Positions 39,115-48,024 of a stretch of DNA of 64,000 nucleotides are shown piece by piece. Source of the DNA: Clostridiales bacterium (GTDB lineage: Bacteria > Bacillota > Clostridia > Christensenellales > JAISNN01). Under the pieces are notes generated by a model. The model worked only from the letters and a program-made list of their open reading frames with translations. It was not told where the DNA came from and made no database searches. Position 1 is the stretch's first letter. Each line of letters starts with the position of its first letter. The stretch spans positions 1 to 64,000 of the forward strand of contig JAISOS010000073.1 in assembly GCA_031275485.1 (NCBI GenBank). The letters run 5' to 3'. A program made the position numbers and the translations under genes.

Positions 39115-39810
39115 ATGTTTAAAGAATTGAAAGCGGATTTGAACGCGGTCGTTGAGAAAGATCCGGCGGCGCGTAATAAAACGGAGGTCGTACTCGCCTA
39201 TTCGGGCTTTAAGGCGATCTTGTATTACAGAATCGCCCATTGGCTTTATAAAAAAAAGCTGAAACTTTTGGCGCGGCTTTTAAGCCAGCGCGCAAAGTAT
39301 AAAACGGGTATCGAAATACACCCCGCCGCCGTAATCGGCAAGGGAATATTTATAGACCACGGTATGGGCGTGGTTATAGGCGAAACCGCCGAGGTTGGCG
39401 ATAATGTGGTAATCTATCAAGGCGTAACCTTGGGCGGCACGGGCAAAGATACCGGTAAACGCCATCCGACTATTGAAAACGACGTTATGATAAGCTCCGG
39501 TTCTAAGGTTTTGGGTCCCATCACTATAGGCAAGGGAAGTAAAATAGGCGCGAACAGCGTGGTTCTCAAAAACGTGCCGCCGTATTCGACTGTCGTGGGT
39601 GTTCCGGGCAGAATCGTCCGGCGCAAGGGCGAGCGCGTAGACGATATTCTGGACCAGATAAAGCTCCCGGACCCCGTTGTGGACGAGTTTAAACGCATCG
39701 CGGTGCGGCTGAAAAACCTTGAAGAGGAGGCGGGAATAGACGCGTGCAAATACTCCGTTTCGCTATCCGACGACGAGACGGGCGCGGAGTTTTGGGGCGA
39801 TGGAATTTAG
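39115..39810 (+). CDS. cysE: Serine O-acetyltransferase
   Basis: 231 residues; acetylates serine with acetyl-CoA as the first step of cysteine synthesis. The N-terminal part ([20 protein letters not shown]) and the left-handed beta-helix with hexapeptide repeats ([58 protein letters not shown]) fit the short EpsC/CysE form. Catalytic Asp-His lie in [12 protein letters not shown] (about 81-92). The C-terminal extension beyond the helix (about 175-231) is acidic. The start matches the family N terminus although its ribosome site is weak. cysS follows after a 433-bp repeat-filled gap, linking cysteine synthesis and tRNA charging. Confidence 0.95.
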   Translation: MFKELKADLNAVVEKDPAARNKTEVVLAYSGFKAILYYRIAHWLYKKKLKLLARLLSQRAKYKTGIEIHPAAVIGKGIFIDHGMGVVIGETAEVGDNVVIYQGVTLGGTGKDTGKRHPTIENDVMISSGSKVLGPITIGKGSKIGANSVVLKNVPPYSTVVGVPGRIVRRKGERVDDILDQIKLPDPVVDEFKRIAVRLKNLEEEAGIDACKYSVSLSDDETGAEFWGDGI

Positions 39811-39822
39811 GGGTGGGAGTTT

Positions 39823-39892
39823 GTTTGAAAAGTTACGCGTAGGAAGCCTTTTATCGGGGGGGAAAGCTTTCCGCGCGTGCCCCTTTTCAAAT
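39823..39892 (-). repeat. Family A repeat A14 after cysE
   Basis: GGAAGCCTTTTAT / GGAAAGCTTTCC region with minus-strand head TTTGAAAAGGGGCACGCGC. Tail is about 12 bp from the cysE stop. Confidence 0.6.
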
Positions 39893-39899
39893 GACCTTA

Positions 39900-40090
39900 T
39901 CGTTTTTTTTACGCTTATTTTTATAATTAATATAATCGTTACGGATCGGAAGCCGGTAAAAATAACCGTTGAGTTTTTTGTCGCGGGACGTTCTTAAAGA
40001 TTCTTTATTCGTATTTGCGTAATAGGAAACGCCGTTTTTTTCGCGGTAAGAGTCAAAAAGTCCGCTTTTAGCCTGCGCGATTGTCAAGTT
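39900..40090 (-). repeat. Family B repeat, copy B4
   Basis: Reverse strand: TCGCGCAGGCTAAAAGCGGA, CTTTTTGACTCTTACCGCG, AAAAAAACGGCGTTTCC, TATTACGCAAATACG, CCCGCGACAAAAAACTCAAC and an ATAACGATTATATT-like end. It starts at the head of family A copy A14. Confidence 0.6.
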
Positions 40091-40243
40091 AAATAAATAC
40101 GTTAAGTAAAGTTATGAGTAAATGCAATTGAGTAAATAACGTCGACGCGACGCATAGCGCGTAAAGCTATGCGGACACGCAACGAAATAAAGGAAAACGC
40201 GCGAAGGAAACGCGGCGAGTTTTCGCAACGGGAGAATTGACGG

Positions 40244-41680
40244 ATGAAACTTTTTAATACCCTTTCGAGAAAAAAAGAGGAGTTTACGCCTATCGCCGAA
40301 ACGGTGCGTATGTATTCCTGCGGACCGACCGTGTACAGCTTCGCGCATATAGGAAATTTCAGAACATATATCTTTACCGACCTTTTGCGCCGCGTTCTCA
40401 AATATAACGGCTATATAATCGACGGCGTGATGAATATAACCGACGTGGGGCATCTTCTCTCCGACGCGGATACCGGCGAGGATAAAATGCAAAAAAGCGC
40501 AAAGGAGCAAAATAAATCGCCGCAGGAAATCGCCGATTTTTACACCGAAGCGTTTTTTCGGGATATTAAAAAGCTGAATATAAATATGCCCGAACGGATA
40601 GTCAAGGCGACCGACCACATAGATGAGATGATAGCGTATGTAGCCGCCCTTCGGGAAAAGGGCTACGCCTACGCGATAAGCGACGGAATTTATTTCGACA
40701 TAAGCAGATTCGGCGGCTACGGCAAGCTTTCCGGCGCGTGCCTCGACGACAAAATCGCGGGCGCGCGCGTCGAAATAAACGCCGAGAAACGTAATCCCGC
40801 CGATTTTGCGCTCTGGAAAAAGGCGGAAAAAGAGCACATAATGCAATGGACGAGTCCGTGGGGGATGGGCTATCCCGGTTGGCATATAGAATGTTCCGCG
40901 ATGAGTATGAAATATCTCGGCAGACATTTTGATATACACACGGGCGGCGTCGACCATATTCCCGTTCACCACGAAAACGAAATTGCTCAAAACGAGGCGC
41001 TTACGGGTGAAAAAAGCGTTAATTATTGGGTGCATTCCGAGTTTCTGCTCGTGGACGGCGGTAAAATGAGTAAAAGCCTAAAAAATAACTACACGATAGA
41101 CGACTTGGAAAAACGCGGCTTTTCCGCTCTCGATTACCGCTTTTTTTGCCTCAACGCTCATTACAGAAAAAAATTGAATTTTACGGCGGAAGGACTCGCC
41201 GCCGCGAAAACCGCACTGGCTCGCCTCAAAGCCGCCGTCGCCGCGCATAGAAACGCCGAAAGAAGCGCGGCGTTGAAAGAGCCTATTTCCGCGTATATCG
41301 CCGAGTTCGAGGAGGCGATAAACGACGACCTCAATATACCGCTCGCGCTGGGCGCGCTGTTTAAAATGGTGAAAGAAAAGAAAAGCGCGGACATATATGA
41401 CGCCGCGCTCGTTATGGACGGCGTTTTCGGACTGAAGCTCGGCGAGGAAACCGCCGACGACGGGGTCGGGAGTCGTGCCGGAACCGCGGCTGGAACCGGC
41501 GAAAAAACCGGAGAAATCGCGGGAATCATTCCTCCGGAAATCGTCGCGATGATTGAGCGAAGACGGGTTGCTAAATCGCTGAAGGATTACGCGCTCGCCG
41601 ACGGGATAAGAAAGGAAATCGAAGAAAAAGGTTATAAATTAATCGATACGAAAGACGGCGCGCGGGCGGAGAAGATATAA
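40244..41680 (+). CDS. cysS: Cysteinyl-tRNA synthetase
   Basis: 478 residues of class I CysRS. It has the zinc Cys of YSCGPTVYSFAHIGN with the HIGH-type motif (HIGN, about 35-38), FDIHTGGVDHIPVHHENE (about 229-246), the zinc site Cys in GWHIECSAMS, and KMSKSLKN (about 273-280). The DALR anticodon-binding region follows. Odd: residues about 402-430 are an Ala/Gly/Glu/Thr-rich insert (nt 41455-41525) just before the conserved PEIVAMIERRRVAK segment. GGGAGA precedes ATG 40244. It charges tRNA-Cys and, in several bacteria, also makes cysteine persulfide; that is family knowledge only. Confidence 0.97.
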   Translation: MKLFNTLSRKKEEFTPIAETVRMYSCGPTVYSFAHIGNFRTYIFTDLLRRVLKYNGYIIDGVMNITDVGHLLSDADTGEDKMQKSAKEQNKSPQEIADFYTEAFFRDIKKLNINMPERIVKATDHIDEMIAYVAALREKGYAYAISDGIYFDISRFGGYGKLSGACLDDKIAGARVEINAEKRNPADFALWKKAEKEHIMQWTSPWGMGYPGWHIECSAMSMKYLGRHFDIHTGGVDHIPVHHENEIAQNEALTGEKSVNYWVHSEFLLVDGGKMSKSLKNNYTIDDLEKRGFSALDYRFFCLNAHYRKKLNFTAEGLAAAKTALARLKAAVAAHRNAERSAALKEPISAYIAEFEEAINDDLNIPLALGALFKMVKEKKSADIYDAALVMDGVFGLKLGEETADDGVGSRAGTAAGTGEKTGEIAGIIPPEIVAMIERRRVAKSLKDYALADGIRKEIEEKGYKLIDTKDGARAEKI

Positions 41681-41794
41681 GTAAAGAACGGAGATTTTTA
41701 CAAGAACCCGATTACGTATTCCGAGGTTTCTTAAAAATATACGGAGGAAATCCGGATCGGTATAATTTACGGGGGCGTTATCGTTTTTTAAAAA

Positions 41795-41852
41795 ACATGC
41801 GTAGGATTTGAACAAAAGGCTTTTCCCCGCGCCCCTTTCCAATAAACTTTGA
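41795..41852 (-). repeat. Family A repeat A15 downstream of cysS, partial
   Basis: Left arm is lost; the right half AACAAAAGGCTTTTCCCCGC and minus-strand head AAAGTTTATTGGAAAGGGG remain. Tail points to cysS, 114 bp away. Confidence 0.6.
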
Positions 41853-41963
41853 CGTGCGTTTTACGGTTTCGTTTAAACAAAGCTATACGGTTAAGTTTTT
41901 TTTTGCGTAATACAAATAAATGTTGCTAAACGCTGCGGCTGAATTTCCATGCGGAATATAATG

Positions 41964-42062
41964 GAAATAAAATATGGAAAAACCTGAGGAATTAGAGAAA
42001 TAGAGTATGGAGAAAGCGCGGGAATTAAGGAAGTAAAATATGAAAAAAGCGAGGGTGATAGG
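41964..42062 (+). repeat. 33-bp tandem triplication covering the trmFO start
   Basis: Three units of exactly 33 bp start at 41964, 41997 and 42030. Each has GAAATAAAATATG-like sequence (ribosome site and ATG) followed by GAAAAAGCGNGGGAATTA-like sequence. The third unit is the real trmFO start (ATG 42040); units 1 and 2 encode 9- to 10-codon reading frames that stop at the next unit boundary. Confidence 0.85.
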
Positions 42063-43464
42063 CGCGGGACTCGCGGGTTGCGAGGCGGCGTATCAGCTGT
42101 TGAAAGGCGGTGCGGAGGTCGAGCTTTTCGAGATGCGCCCGCATAAAAAAACGCCCGCGCACGTTACGGGCGATTTCGCCGAATTGGTATGCAGTAACAG
42201 CCTGAAAAGCGAGGATGTTTTTACGTCGTCGGGGCTTTTGAAACGCGAAATGGAGCTTATGGATTCGCTGATTCTGCGTTGCGCGAACGCCGCCCGTATT
42301 CCGTCGGGTTCCGCGCTCGCGGTGGACAAGGAGCGGTTTTCGGAGGCGGTGCAACGCGGGCTTGCGCGGTTTTCCAAGCTCACGGTCGTAAGGCGCGAAA
42401 CGGAAAAAATCGAAAACGTGCCGCAAATAATCGCGACTGGACCGTTGACGGACGGCGGGCTTATGGACGAATTGCAGAAATTGACGGGCGGCGCGGCGTA
42501 TTTTTTCGACGCCGCCGCGCCGATTGTGAGCGCGGAAAGCATAGATTACGAACGGGCGTTTTTCCAGTCGCGCTACGGTAAGGGCGGCGATGGCGGCTAT
42601 CTAAACTGTCCGTTGGACAAGGATGAATACGGGCGGTTTTACGAGGAGTTAATCGCCGCCGAGTGTGCCGAAATCAGGGACTTTGAGGAAAGAGCGGTTT
42701 TTTCGGGTTGCATGCCCGTGGAGATTATGGCGAAACGCGGGCGCGATACGCTGAGATTCGGACCGATGCGCCCCGTCGGGATTCGCGGAATTGACGGCAA
42801 AAGACCGTATGCCGTCGTACAATTAAGACGCGAAAACGCCGGAGGCACGATGTATAACTTGGTTGGCTTTCAGACGCATTTGAAATTCGGCGAACAGAAA
42901 CGCGTCTTTTCACTTATTCCCGCGTTAAAAAACGCGGAATTTTTGCGCTTCGGCGTAATGCACAGAAATTCCTACGTCCTCGCGCCCGCCGTATTAAAGG
43001 AGACCTTCGCGCTGAAAGCCGAGGGATACGGGCATATTTTTATAGCCGGTCAGCTAAGCGGTGTCGAGGGATACGTCGAAAGCGCGGCAAGCGGTCTTGT
43101 CGCCGCGAAAAATATGCTCAGGATTCTGCCGGAATTATCGGACGCGCAACCGTTCGCGCCGTCAAAAGGAACGGAAACGGGTATGCGTTCGCATGAAAAT
43201 ATTGCGAATGCGCCGCAGTTTATGCTTTCGCGTGAAACCGTATCGAACATATCGCAGTTTATGCCGCCTCCCGAAACTATGACGGGCGCGCTCTGCCGCC
43301 ATATCGCGTATGCGGAAGCGAAAGATTTTCAGCCGATGAACAGTAACTTCGGGTTGTTGCCACCGCTTGAAAAAGCCGTAAGGGACAAAAAAAAGCGCAA
43401 GGAGGAATACGTAAGACGGGCGGGCGCCGCTATGGATGAATATATAAAAAACGAGAGAAAATAA
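42040..43464 (+). CDS. trmFO: Methylenetetrahydrofolate--tRNA-(uracil-5-)-methyltransferase
   Basis: 474 residues; the FAD- and folate-dependent enzyme that makes 5-methyluridine 54 in the tRNA T-loop of many Gram-positives. FAD-binding motif ARVIGAGLAGCEAAYQLL (residues 4-21), FEMRPHKKTPAH, FAELVCSNSLKS (about 50-61) with the catalytic-region Cys, FSGCMPVEIMAKRG (about 224-237), NLVGFQTHLKF and IAGQLSGVEGYVESAASG (about 337-354). Odd: residues about 365-412 are an insert with two similar Pro/Ser/Met-rich units (NAPQFMLSRET and NISQFMPPPET) just before the conserved TGALCRHIA. AGGAAG precedes ATG 42040. The start region is a 33-bp triplication. Confidence 0.96.
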   Translation: MKKARVIGAGLAGCEAAYQLLKGGAEVELFEMRPHKKTPAHVTGDFAELVCSNSLKSEDVFTSSGLLKREMELMDSLILRCANAARIPSGSALAVDKERFSEAVQRGLARFSKLTVVRRETEKIENVPQIIATGPLTDGGLMDELQKLTGGAAYFFDAAAPIVSAESIDYERAFFQSRYGKGGDGGYLNCPLDKDEYGRFYEELIAAECAEIRDFEERAVFSGCMPVEIMAKRGRDTLRFGPMRPVGIRGIDGKRPYAVVQLRRENAGGTMYNLVGFQTHLKFGEQKRVFSLIPALKNAEFLRFGVMHRNSYVLAPAVLKETFALKAEGYGHIFIAGQLSGVEGYVESAASGLVAAKNMLRILPELSDAQPFAPSKGTETGMRSHENIANAPQFMLSRETVSNISQFMPPPETMTGALCRHIAYAEAKDFQPMNSNFGLLPPLEKAVRDKKKRKEEYVRRAGAAMDEYIKNERK

Positions 43465-43489
43465 AGCGCGTAAAAACGATCTCGGGACA

Positions 43490-43600
43490 CATAGCCTAAA
43501 CGATCCCGGCGACACGGCGGCATAGCGTTAAGCGTTTTATTGTTTTTTGCTACGCCGGCGTTAACAAGGCGGATATTTCCGCCGAATTTGAGGCGCGCGA
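43490..43600 (+). repeat. Family D repeat, copy D1
   Basis: Shares with 51430-51555 the ordered blocks CCTAAACGATC, ACGGCGGC, GTTTTTTGCTACGCCGGCGT and GGCGGATATTTCCGCCGAAT followed by TTGAGGCG. The two copies differ by point changes and small indels. Confidence 0.6.
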
Positions 43601-43607
43601 TAACCGT

Positions 43608-43675
43608 TAGTTTTTTTGGAAAGGAGCGCGGGGGAAACCTTTTATGAACAAAAGGTTTCCCCTGCGTAAGTTTTA
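43608..43675 (+). repeat. Family A repeat A16 before the hydrogenase genes
   Basis: Near-ideal copy: head TAGTTTTTTTGGAAAGG, arms GGGGAAACCTTTT / AAAAGGTTTCCCC, loop ATGAAC, tail TGCGTAAG. The tail is 175 bp from hydC but upstream of its promoter. Confidence 0.85.
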
Positions 43676-43762
43676 AAAATAAAAAAGTAAAAAGGCGGAC
43701 GGATTCGCCGGATGTCTGAATAAATTTGTTAAAAAAAATTACGCGATTTCGGTTTAATACGG

Positions 43763-43790
43763 TTGATTTTTATTTTATTTATGGTATAAT
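43763..43790 (+). promoter_or_regulatory. Promoter of the hydrogenase cluster
   Basis: TTGATT (43763-43768), 16 bp, TATAAT (43785-43790), preceded by ATGG. It is 60 bp before hydC. Confidence 0.7.
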
Positions 43791-43850
43791 ATAGTGGTTG
43801 TTAAAATAATGACAAAGTGATTTTATTTTTGACGCGGAGCGGAGGATACG

Positions 43851-44345
43851 ATGGCTAAGATCAAATTGACAAAGGCGGCGTTCAACGGTACGGCGGCGCA
43901 GGAGGCGGAATTGAGGGCGGCGCTTGCCGAAATTAAAAAGAAAAAAGGCGCGATTATGCCAGCGTTGCAAAAGGCGCAGGAAATTTACGGATATTTGCCC
44001 GTAGAGGTGCAGGTTATAATTGCCGAGGAATTAAACGCACCCGCAGAAGAGGTGTTCGGCGTGGCGACGTTTTATTCGCAATTTACGCTCAATCCTCGCG
44101 GACGGTATAACGCGAGCGTGTGTCTGGGCACGGCGTGCTATGTGAAAGGGGCTGGAGAGGTTTTGGATGCTTTGAAAATTCAGCTAGGAATAGAAACGGA
44201 CGAATGCTCGGCGGACGGCAAATTTTCGCTCAACGCGACGAGGTGTATAGGTTGTTGCGGACTCGCGCCCGTGATGACGATTAACGACAACGTCTACGGC
44301 AAGATCGGCGCGGACGACGTGGAGAAAATTTTGCGGAATTATTAG
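43851..44345 (+). CDS. hydC: HydC, NuoE-like 2Fe-2S subunit of [FeFe] hydrogenase
   Basis: 164 residues, thioredoxin-like 2Fe-2S protein. Ligands Cys91, Cys96 (CLGTACYVKG) and Cys132, Cys136 (RCIGCCGLAP) match the C-x4-C...C-x3-C pattern of NuoE/HydC. Helical N-terminal domain with PALQKAQEIYGYLP. In trimeric hydrogenases HydC connects to HydB (NAD(H)/FMN subunit) and takes part in electron bifurcation between ferredoxin, NADH and H2. GGAGG precedes ATG 43851. First gene of the cluster; a 194-bp gap follows. Confidence 0.93.
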   Translation: MAKIKLTKAAFNGTAAQEAELRAALAEIKKKKGAIMPALQKAQEIYGYLPVEVQVIIAEELNAPAEEVFGVATFYSQFTLNPRGRYNASVCLGTACYVKGAGEVLDALKIQLGIETDECSADGKFSLNATRCIGCCGLAPVMTINDNVYGKIGADDVEKILRNY

Positions 44346-44539
44346 GGAACTCGCCGAAAATTTTAAAAACGGCTGAATTTTGTTGCGGCGCGGCACAAAC
44401 GAAATTACGGAACCGCATAATCGCAAAGCGCGAACAAATAATATTTTATCGCTTGTACGGAAATATTTAATATAGATGAAAAAGCGAAATTGCGGAGTTC
44501 CAAACAAGTATTTTTAGGGTTTTTACGAGATTTTAAAAT

Positions 44540-45088
44540 ATGAGAGAATTGTCCTTGAACGTACTCGATATAGCTGAAAATTCTATAGCGGCGGGCGCGG
44601 CGCGAATAGATATTTCGCTGACGCTGAATGAAAACCTTTTGGAAATTTCAATAAAGGATAACGGTTGCGGTATGAGCGGCGATTTTTTGGCAAGGGTCGC
44701 GGATCCGTTTACGACGTCGAGAACCACGAGAAGGGTAGGCGTGGGCATACCTTTTTTCAAGATGGCGGCGGAAATGACGGGCGGCGGCTTTCGTATCGAA
44801 TCCAAAGAGGGAGAGGGTACGGAAATTGCCGCCGTATTCGATATAGAGAGCGTGGACTTTATGCCTATGGGCGACATAGGCGACACGTTGGGCGCGCTCG
44901 TTATGCACGCTCCCGACACGGAATTTACGCTTAGGATAGACGTTCGCGGAAACGTCTGCGAATTTTGCACGGCGGAGATTAAAGAAATTTTGGATGGTCT
45001 GCCGATAGACGCGCCCGAGGTTATAAGCTTTATTAAATCGACTGTGAAAGAAAATTTCGACAGTATAAACGGAGGGATTATTCCATGA
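44540..45088 (+). CDS. HATPase-domain protein of the hydrogenase cluster
   Basis: 182 residues. The N-terminal 115 residues form a GHKL ATPase domain: N-box DIAENSIAAGAARIDI (residues 10-25), G1 DNGCGMSGDF (about 42-51) and G2 RVGVGIPFF (about 70-78). There is no phosphorylatable His domain or sensor. The C-terminal part (about 115-182) has no recognised fold. This gene type lies in the same place in hydrogenase clusters of acetogens and other Clostridia, between hydC and the 2Fe-2S gene; its role there is not established. The stop overlaps the next start by 4 bp (ATGA), so the two are translationally coupled. Ribosome site is weak. Confidence 0.85.
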   Translation: MRELSLNVLDIAENSIAAGAARIDISLTLNENLLEISIKDNGCGMSGDFLARVADPFTTSRTTRRVGVGIPFFKMAAEMTGGGFRIESKEGEGTEIAAVFDIESVDFMPMGDIGDTLGALVMHAPDTEFTLRIDVRGNVCEFCTAEIKEILDGLPIDAPEVISFIKSTVKENFDSINGGIIP

Positions 45089-45453
45089 AATCAATAGAGG
45101 AATTAAAGGCCATAAAAGCCAGAATGCAGGCGGAAATCAACACCCGCGACGCGTCTACCGACGCGGATACGCGCATAGTCGTCGGCATGGCGACTTGCGG
45201 TATCGCCGCGGGTGCGAGACCCGTTCTAAACGCATTCCTAGAGGAGGTACGCAATAAGCGTCTGAGCGGCGTGAGAGTTACGCAAACCGGCTGTCTCGGA
45301 ATGTGTAAATTAGAGCCTATGGTCGAGGTGTTCGTGCCGGGCAAGGAAAAGGTGACGTATGTAAAGGTTACTGCGGATGCGGCGCGGAAAATTGTCGCCG
45401 ATCATATCGTGAACGGTAGCGTCGTGAACGAATACGTTATAACTAACGTGTAG
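45085..45453 (+). CDS. Thioredoxin-like 2Fe-2S ferredoxin of the hydrogenase cluster
   Basis: 122 residues. N-terminal helical segment, then IVVGMATCGIAAGARPVLNA and TQTGCLGMCKLEPMVEVFVP, giving the C-x(n)-C and C-x3-C ligands of a thioredoxin-fold 2Fe-2S domain (like the N-terminal domain of HydB). Overlaps the HATPase gene by 4 bp; AGGGA lies in front. In related clusters this protein is present as an extra subunit (often named HydD or HydE, usage differs). Electron-transfer partner of HydB/HydA by context; not shown by sequence alone. Confidence 0.88.
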   Translation: MKSIEELKAIKARMQAEINTRDASTDADTRIVVGMATCGIAAGARPVLNAFLEEVRNKRLSGVRVTQTGCLGMCKLEPMVEVFVPGKEKVTYVKVTADAARKIVADHIVNGSVVNEYVITNV

Positions 45454-46097
45454 GCAGGAAGAATTAGGATAAGGACGGTTGTTGTAAATTTAATATTAAT
45501 GCCGACGGAAAGCGGCGGCGGGATGCAAATGAAGACGGATGATTTGCGGCAAATATTTCGCTCTTTTTGAATTTTGGCGGCTTCGTGAATAAAATAACGG
45601 TGAACGTTCCCTCGCGCAGAGTTGTTTATTTCTGTAGTATTTTTTTTCGTTTGGTTCGTTTGTTCGGTAATAAAACGATCGAAGACGTTTTCCGCGCGGC
45701 GGGGCGGAAAGGCTTGCTTATTTCGGCTGTTTTACATACTTAGTAAGCCTCTCGAAGCTTCCGATAGGGATGTAAGGATATGCGTAGGCGCCGCGTTAAG
45801 TTTTGACGGCGTAGGCATATAATCGAGGCGGTATATAATGCCGGGCATAATAAAGCGTTCGCCGGAGTGTTCGGTTTTTCTTTGTGCCGGACTGTCATAA
45901 ATGCCTATACCCGGCTGTATGCCTTTGAAACGCTGTTTCGCGTGTGGGAGTTAGGCCACGTGTAACAAGCTTTGCGTCCGTAAGCGCGGCTTGCCGCTCT
46001 GGGCAACGCTTTTTCCTGCGTTCATCGCTACGGCGGAAAAAGCGTCCGGCGGACGTGCGATTTTGAAGTAATCGCTATATAACCGTTAGTTAGCATC
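45454..46097. other. Long gene-free gap inside the hydrogenase cluster
   Basis: No supported gene. GGCATATAATCGAGGCGG and GCGGTATATAATGCCGGGC (45803-45850) contain two -10-like boxes, so hydB may have its own promoter. 45955-46090 resembles family B: GCAACGCTTTTTCCTGCG and CGGCGGAAAAAGCGTC blocks, then CGCTATATAACCG as the end motif. The gap is unusual for a cluster that is normally tight. Confidence 0.5.
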
Positions 46098-46155
46098 GAA
46101 AGTTTTTTTGGGAAAATGTCTTTTTGTCAAAAAAGGCTTTTCCCGCATAAAAAAG
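46098..46155 (+). repeat. Family A repeat A17 before hydB
   Basis: Head AAAGTTTTTTTGGGAAAATG; arms eroded (AAAAAGGCTTTTCCCGC kept); tail GCATAAAA 67 bp before hydB. Confidence 0.7.
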
Positions 46156-46222
46156 CCGCGTAAAAATCTCCGGCTCAATTAAAAAACATTTAATAATATT
46201 TAAGATACAGGAGAACGTTTAA

Positions 46223-48013
46223 ATGATTAGAAACCACATTCTTGTTTGCGGCGGCACGGGCTGTACATCCGGTAAAAGCCGCGAAATTCTGGAAAGATTC
46301 AATCGCCTGCTCGCGGAAAACAACCTTTCCTCCGAGGTGCAGGCGATTATGACGGGCTGTTTCGGACTCTGCGCGTTGGGACCCGTCGTCGTCGTCTATC
46401 CGGAGGGCGCGTTTTACAGTCAGGTCAAAGAGACCGACGTGGACGAAATCGTTTCGGAACACATCGTAAAGGGCAGAATCGTCAAAAGACTGCTTTATTC
46501 CGAGACGGTGAAGGAGGGCGAGAACGCAGTGTCCTCGCTCAACGAAACGAGTTTTTATAAAAAGCAGATGCGTCTGGCTCTCAGAAACTGCGGCGTAATT
46601 AATCCCGAAAATATCGACGAGTACATTGCTTACGACGGTTACGCCGCGCTCGCTAAGGCGCTGACGGAGATGACTCCTCAGGGAGTTATAGACGTAATAA
46701 GAGCGTCGGGACTTAGGGGGCGCGGAGGCGCGGGCTTTCCGACCGGTAATAAATGGCAGTTTGCGCGAGACGTTTCGGGAGATACTAAATATGTGTGTTG
46801 CAACGCCGACGAGGGCGACCCGGGCGCGTTTATGGACAGGTCGGTCTTGGAGGGCGATCCGCACGCGGTACTGGAGGCTATGGCGATAGCCGGCTACGCT
46901 ATCGGCTCGAATCAGGGCTATATATATGTCCGCGCCGAATATCCCATCGCCGTTTCGAGGCTGAACGTCGCGATAAAGCAGGCGAAAGAATACGGTCTGC
47001 TCGGAGATAATATATTCGATACCGGCTTTAATTTCGACATAGAGATACGCTTGGGAGCGGGCGCGTTCGTTTGCGGAGAGGAAACCGCGCTTATGACGTC
47101 AATCGAGGGAAACAGAGGCGAACCCCGTCCCCGTCCGCCTTTTCCGGCGGTCAAGGGGCTTTTCGCGAAGCCTACGATTTTGAACAACGTCGAGACTTAC
47201 GCTAACGTAGCTCAGATTATCTTAAAGGGCGCGGAGTGGTTCGCGTCTATCGGCACGGAGAAATCTAAGGGTACGAAGGTGTTCGCCGTGGGCGGTAAGA
47301 TACAGAATACGGGGTTGGTCGAGGTGCCTATGGGTACGACGCTCCGGACGATAATAGAGGACATAGGCGGCGGCATACCGAACGGCAAAAAGTTCAAGGC
47401 GGCGCAGACGGGCGGACCTTCGGGCGGCTGTATTCCCGCGAGTCATCTCGACATAGCCATAGATTATGAGAACCTTTTGGCGATCGGTTCTATGATGGGA
47501 TCGGGCGGTCTTATAGTCATGGATGAGGACACTTGTATGGTGGATATTGCGAAATTCTTTTTGGAATTTACCGTCGAAGAGTCTTGCGGCAAATGCACGC
47601 CGTGCAGAATCGGCACGAAGCGGCTGTACGAAATGTTGGAAAAGGTTACGAAAGGCACGGCGACGGAGCAGACGCTTGCGGAAATGGAAAAGCTCTGCTA
47701 TTATATAAAGGACAATTCGCTTTGCGGGCTGGGGCAGACCGCGCCTAATCCCGTGCTGTCCACGCTCAGATATTTCAAGGACGAATACCTCGCGCACGTC
47801 AACGGAAAGCGTTGCCCGTCGGGCGTATGCAAGAGCCTGATTTCTTTTCAAATAAACGAAAAATGCGTGGGATGCACACTTTGTTCTAGGAAGTGTCCGG
47901 TTAGCGCGATTACGGGTAAGGTCAAGGAACGCCACGTTATCGACAAAGAAAAATGTATAAAGTGCGGCGTTTGCTACGAGAACTGCAAGTTCAAAGCGAT
48001 AACGAGAGGATAA
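46223..48013 (+). CDS. hydB: HydB, NADH/FMN subunit of [FeFe] hydrogenase
   Basis: 596 residues, NuoF-like. Domains: N-terminal thioredoxin-like 2Fe-2S (CGGTGCTSGKS and TGCFGLCALGPVVV, residues about 8-60), FMN/NADH domain (RGRGGAGFPTGNKW about 168-181; GAGAFVCGEETALM about 280-293), the NuoF 4Fe-4S site ESCGKCTPCRIG (about 452-463) and a C-terminal two-cluster ferredoxin (EKCVGCTLCSRKCP and EKCIKCGVCYENCK, about 550-590). This is the subunit where NAD(H) meets the iron-sulfur chain in HydABC enzymes. AGGAG precedes ATG 46223. hydA starts 12 bp after its stop, so the two form a tight unit. Confidence 0.96.
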   Translation: MIRNHILVCGGTGCTSGKSREILERFNRLLAENNLSSEVQAIMTGCFGLCALGPVVVVYPEGAFYSQVKETDVDEIVSEHIVKGRIVKRLLYSETVKEGENAVSSLNETSFYKKQMRLALRNCGVINPENIDEYIAYDGYAALAKALTEMTPQGVIDVIRASGLRGRGGAGFPTGNKWQFARDVSGDTKYVCCNADEGDPGAFMDRSVLEGDPHAVLEAMAIAGYAIGSNQGYIYVRAEYPIAVSRLNVAIKQAKEYGLLGDNIFDTGFNFDIEIRLGAGAFVCGEETALMTSIEGNRGEPRPRPPFPAVKGLFAKPTILNNVETYANVAQIILKGAEWFASIGTEKSKGTKVFAVGGKIQNTGLVEVPMGTTLRTIIEDIGGGIPNGKKFKAAQTGGPSGGCIPASHLDIAIDYENLLAIGSMMGSGGLIVMDEDTCMVDIAKFFLEFTVEESCGKCTPCRIGTKRLYEMLEKVTKGTATEQTLAEMEKLCYYIKDNSLCGLGQTAPNPVLSTLRYFKDEYLAHVNGKRCPSGVCKSLISFQINEKCVGCTLCSRKCPVSAITGKVKERHVIDKEKCIKCGVCYENCKFKAITRG

Positions 48014-48024
48014 GGAGAATTACG

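Noticed and set aside
45622-45822. 66-codon frame inside the hydrogenase cluster gap
   Set aside because: Looks hydrophobic only because of a T-rich stretch; no ribosome site and no relatives that I recognise.
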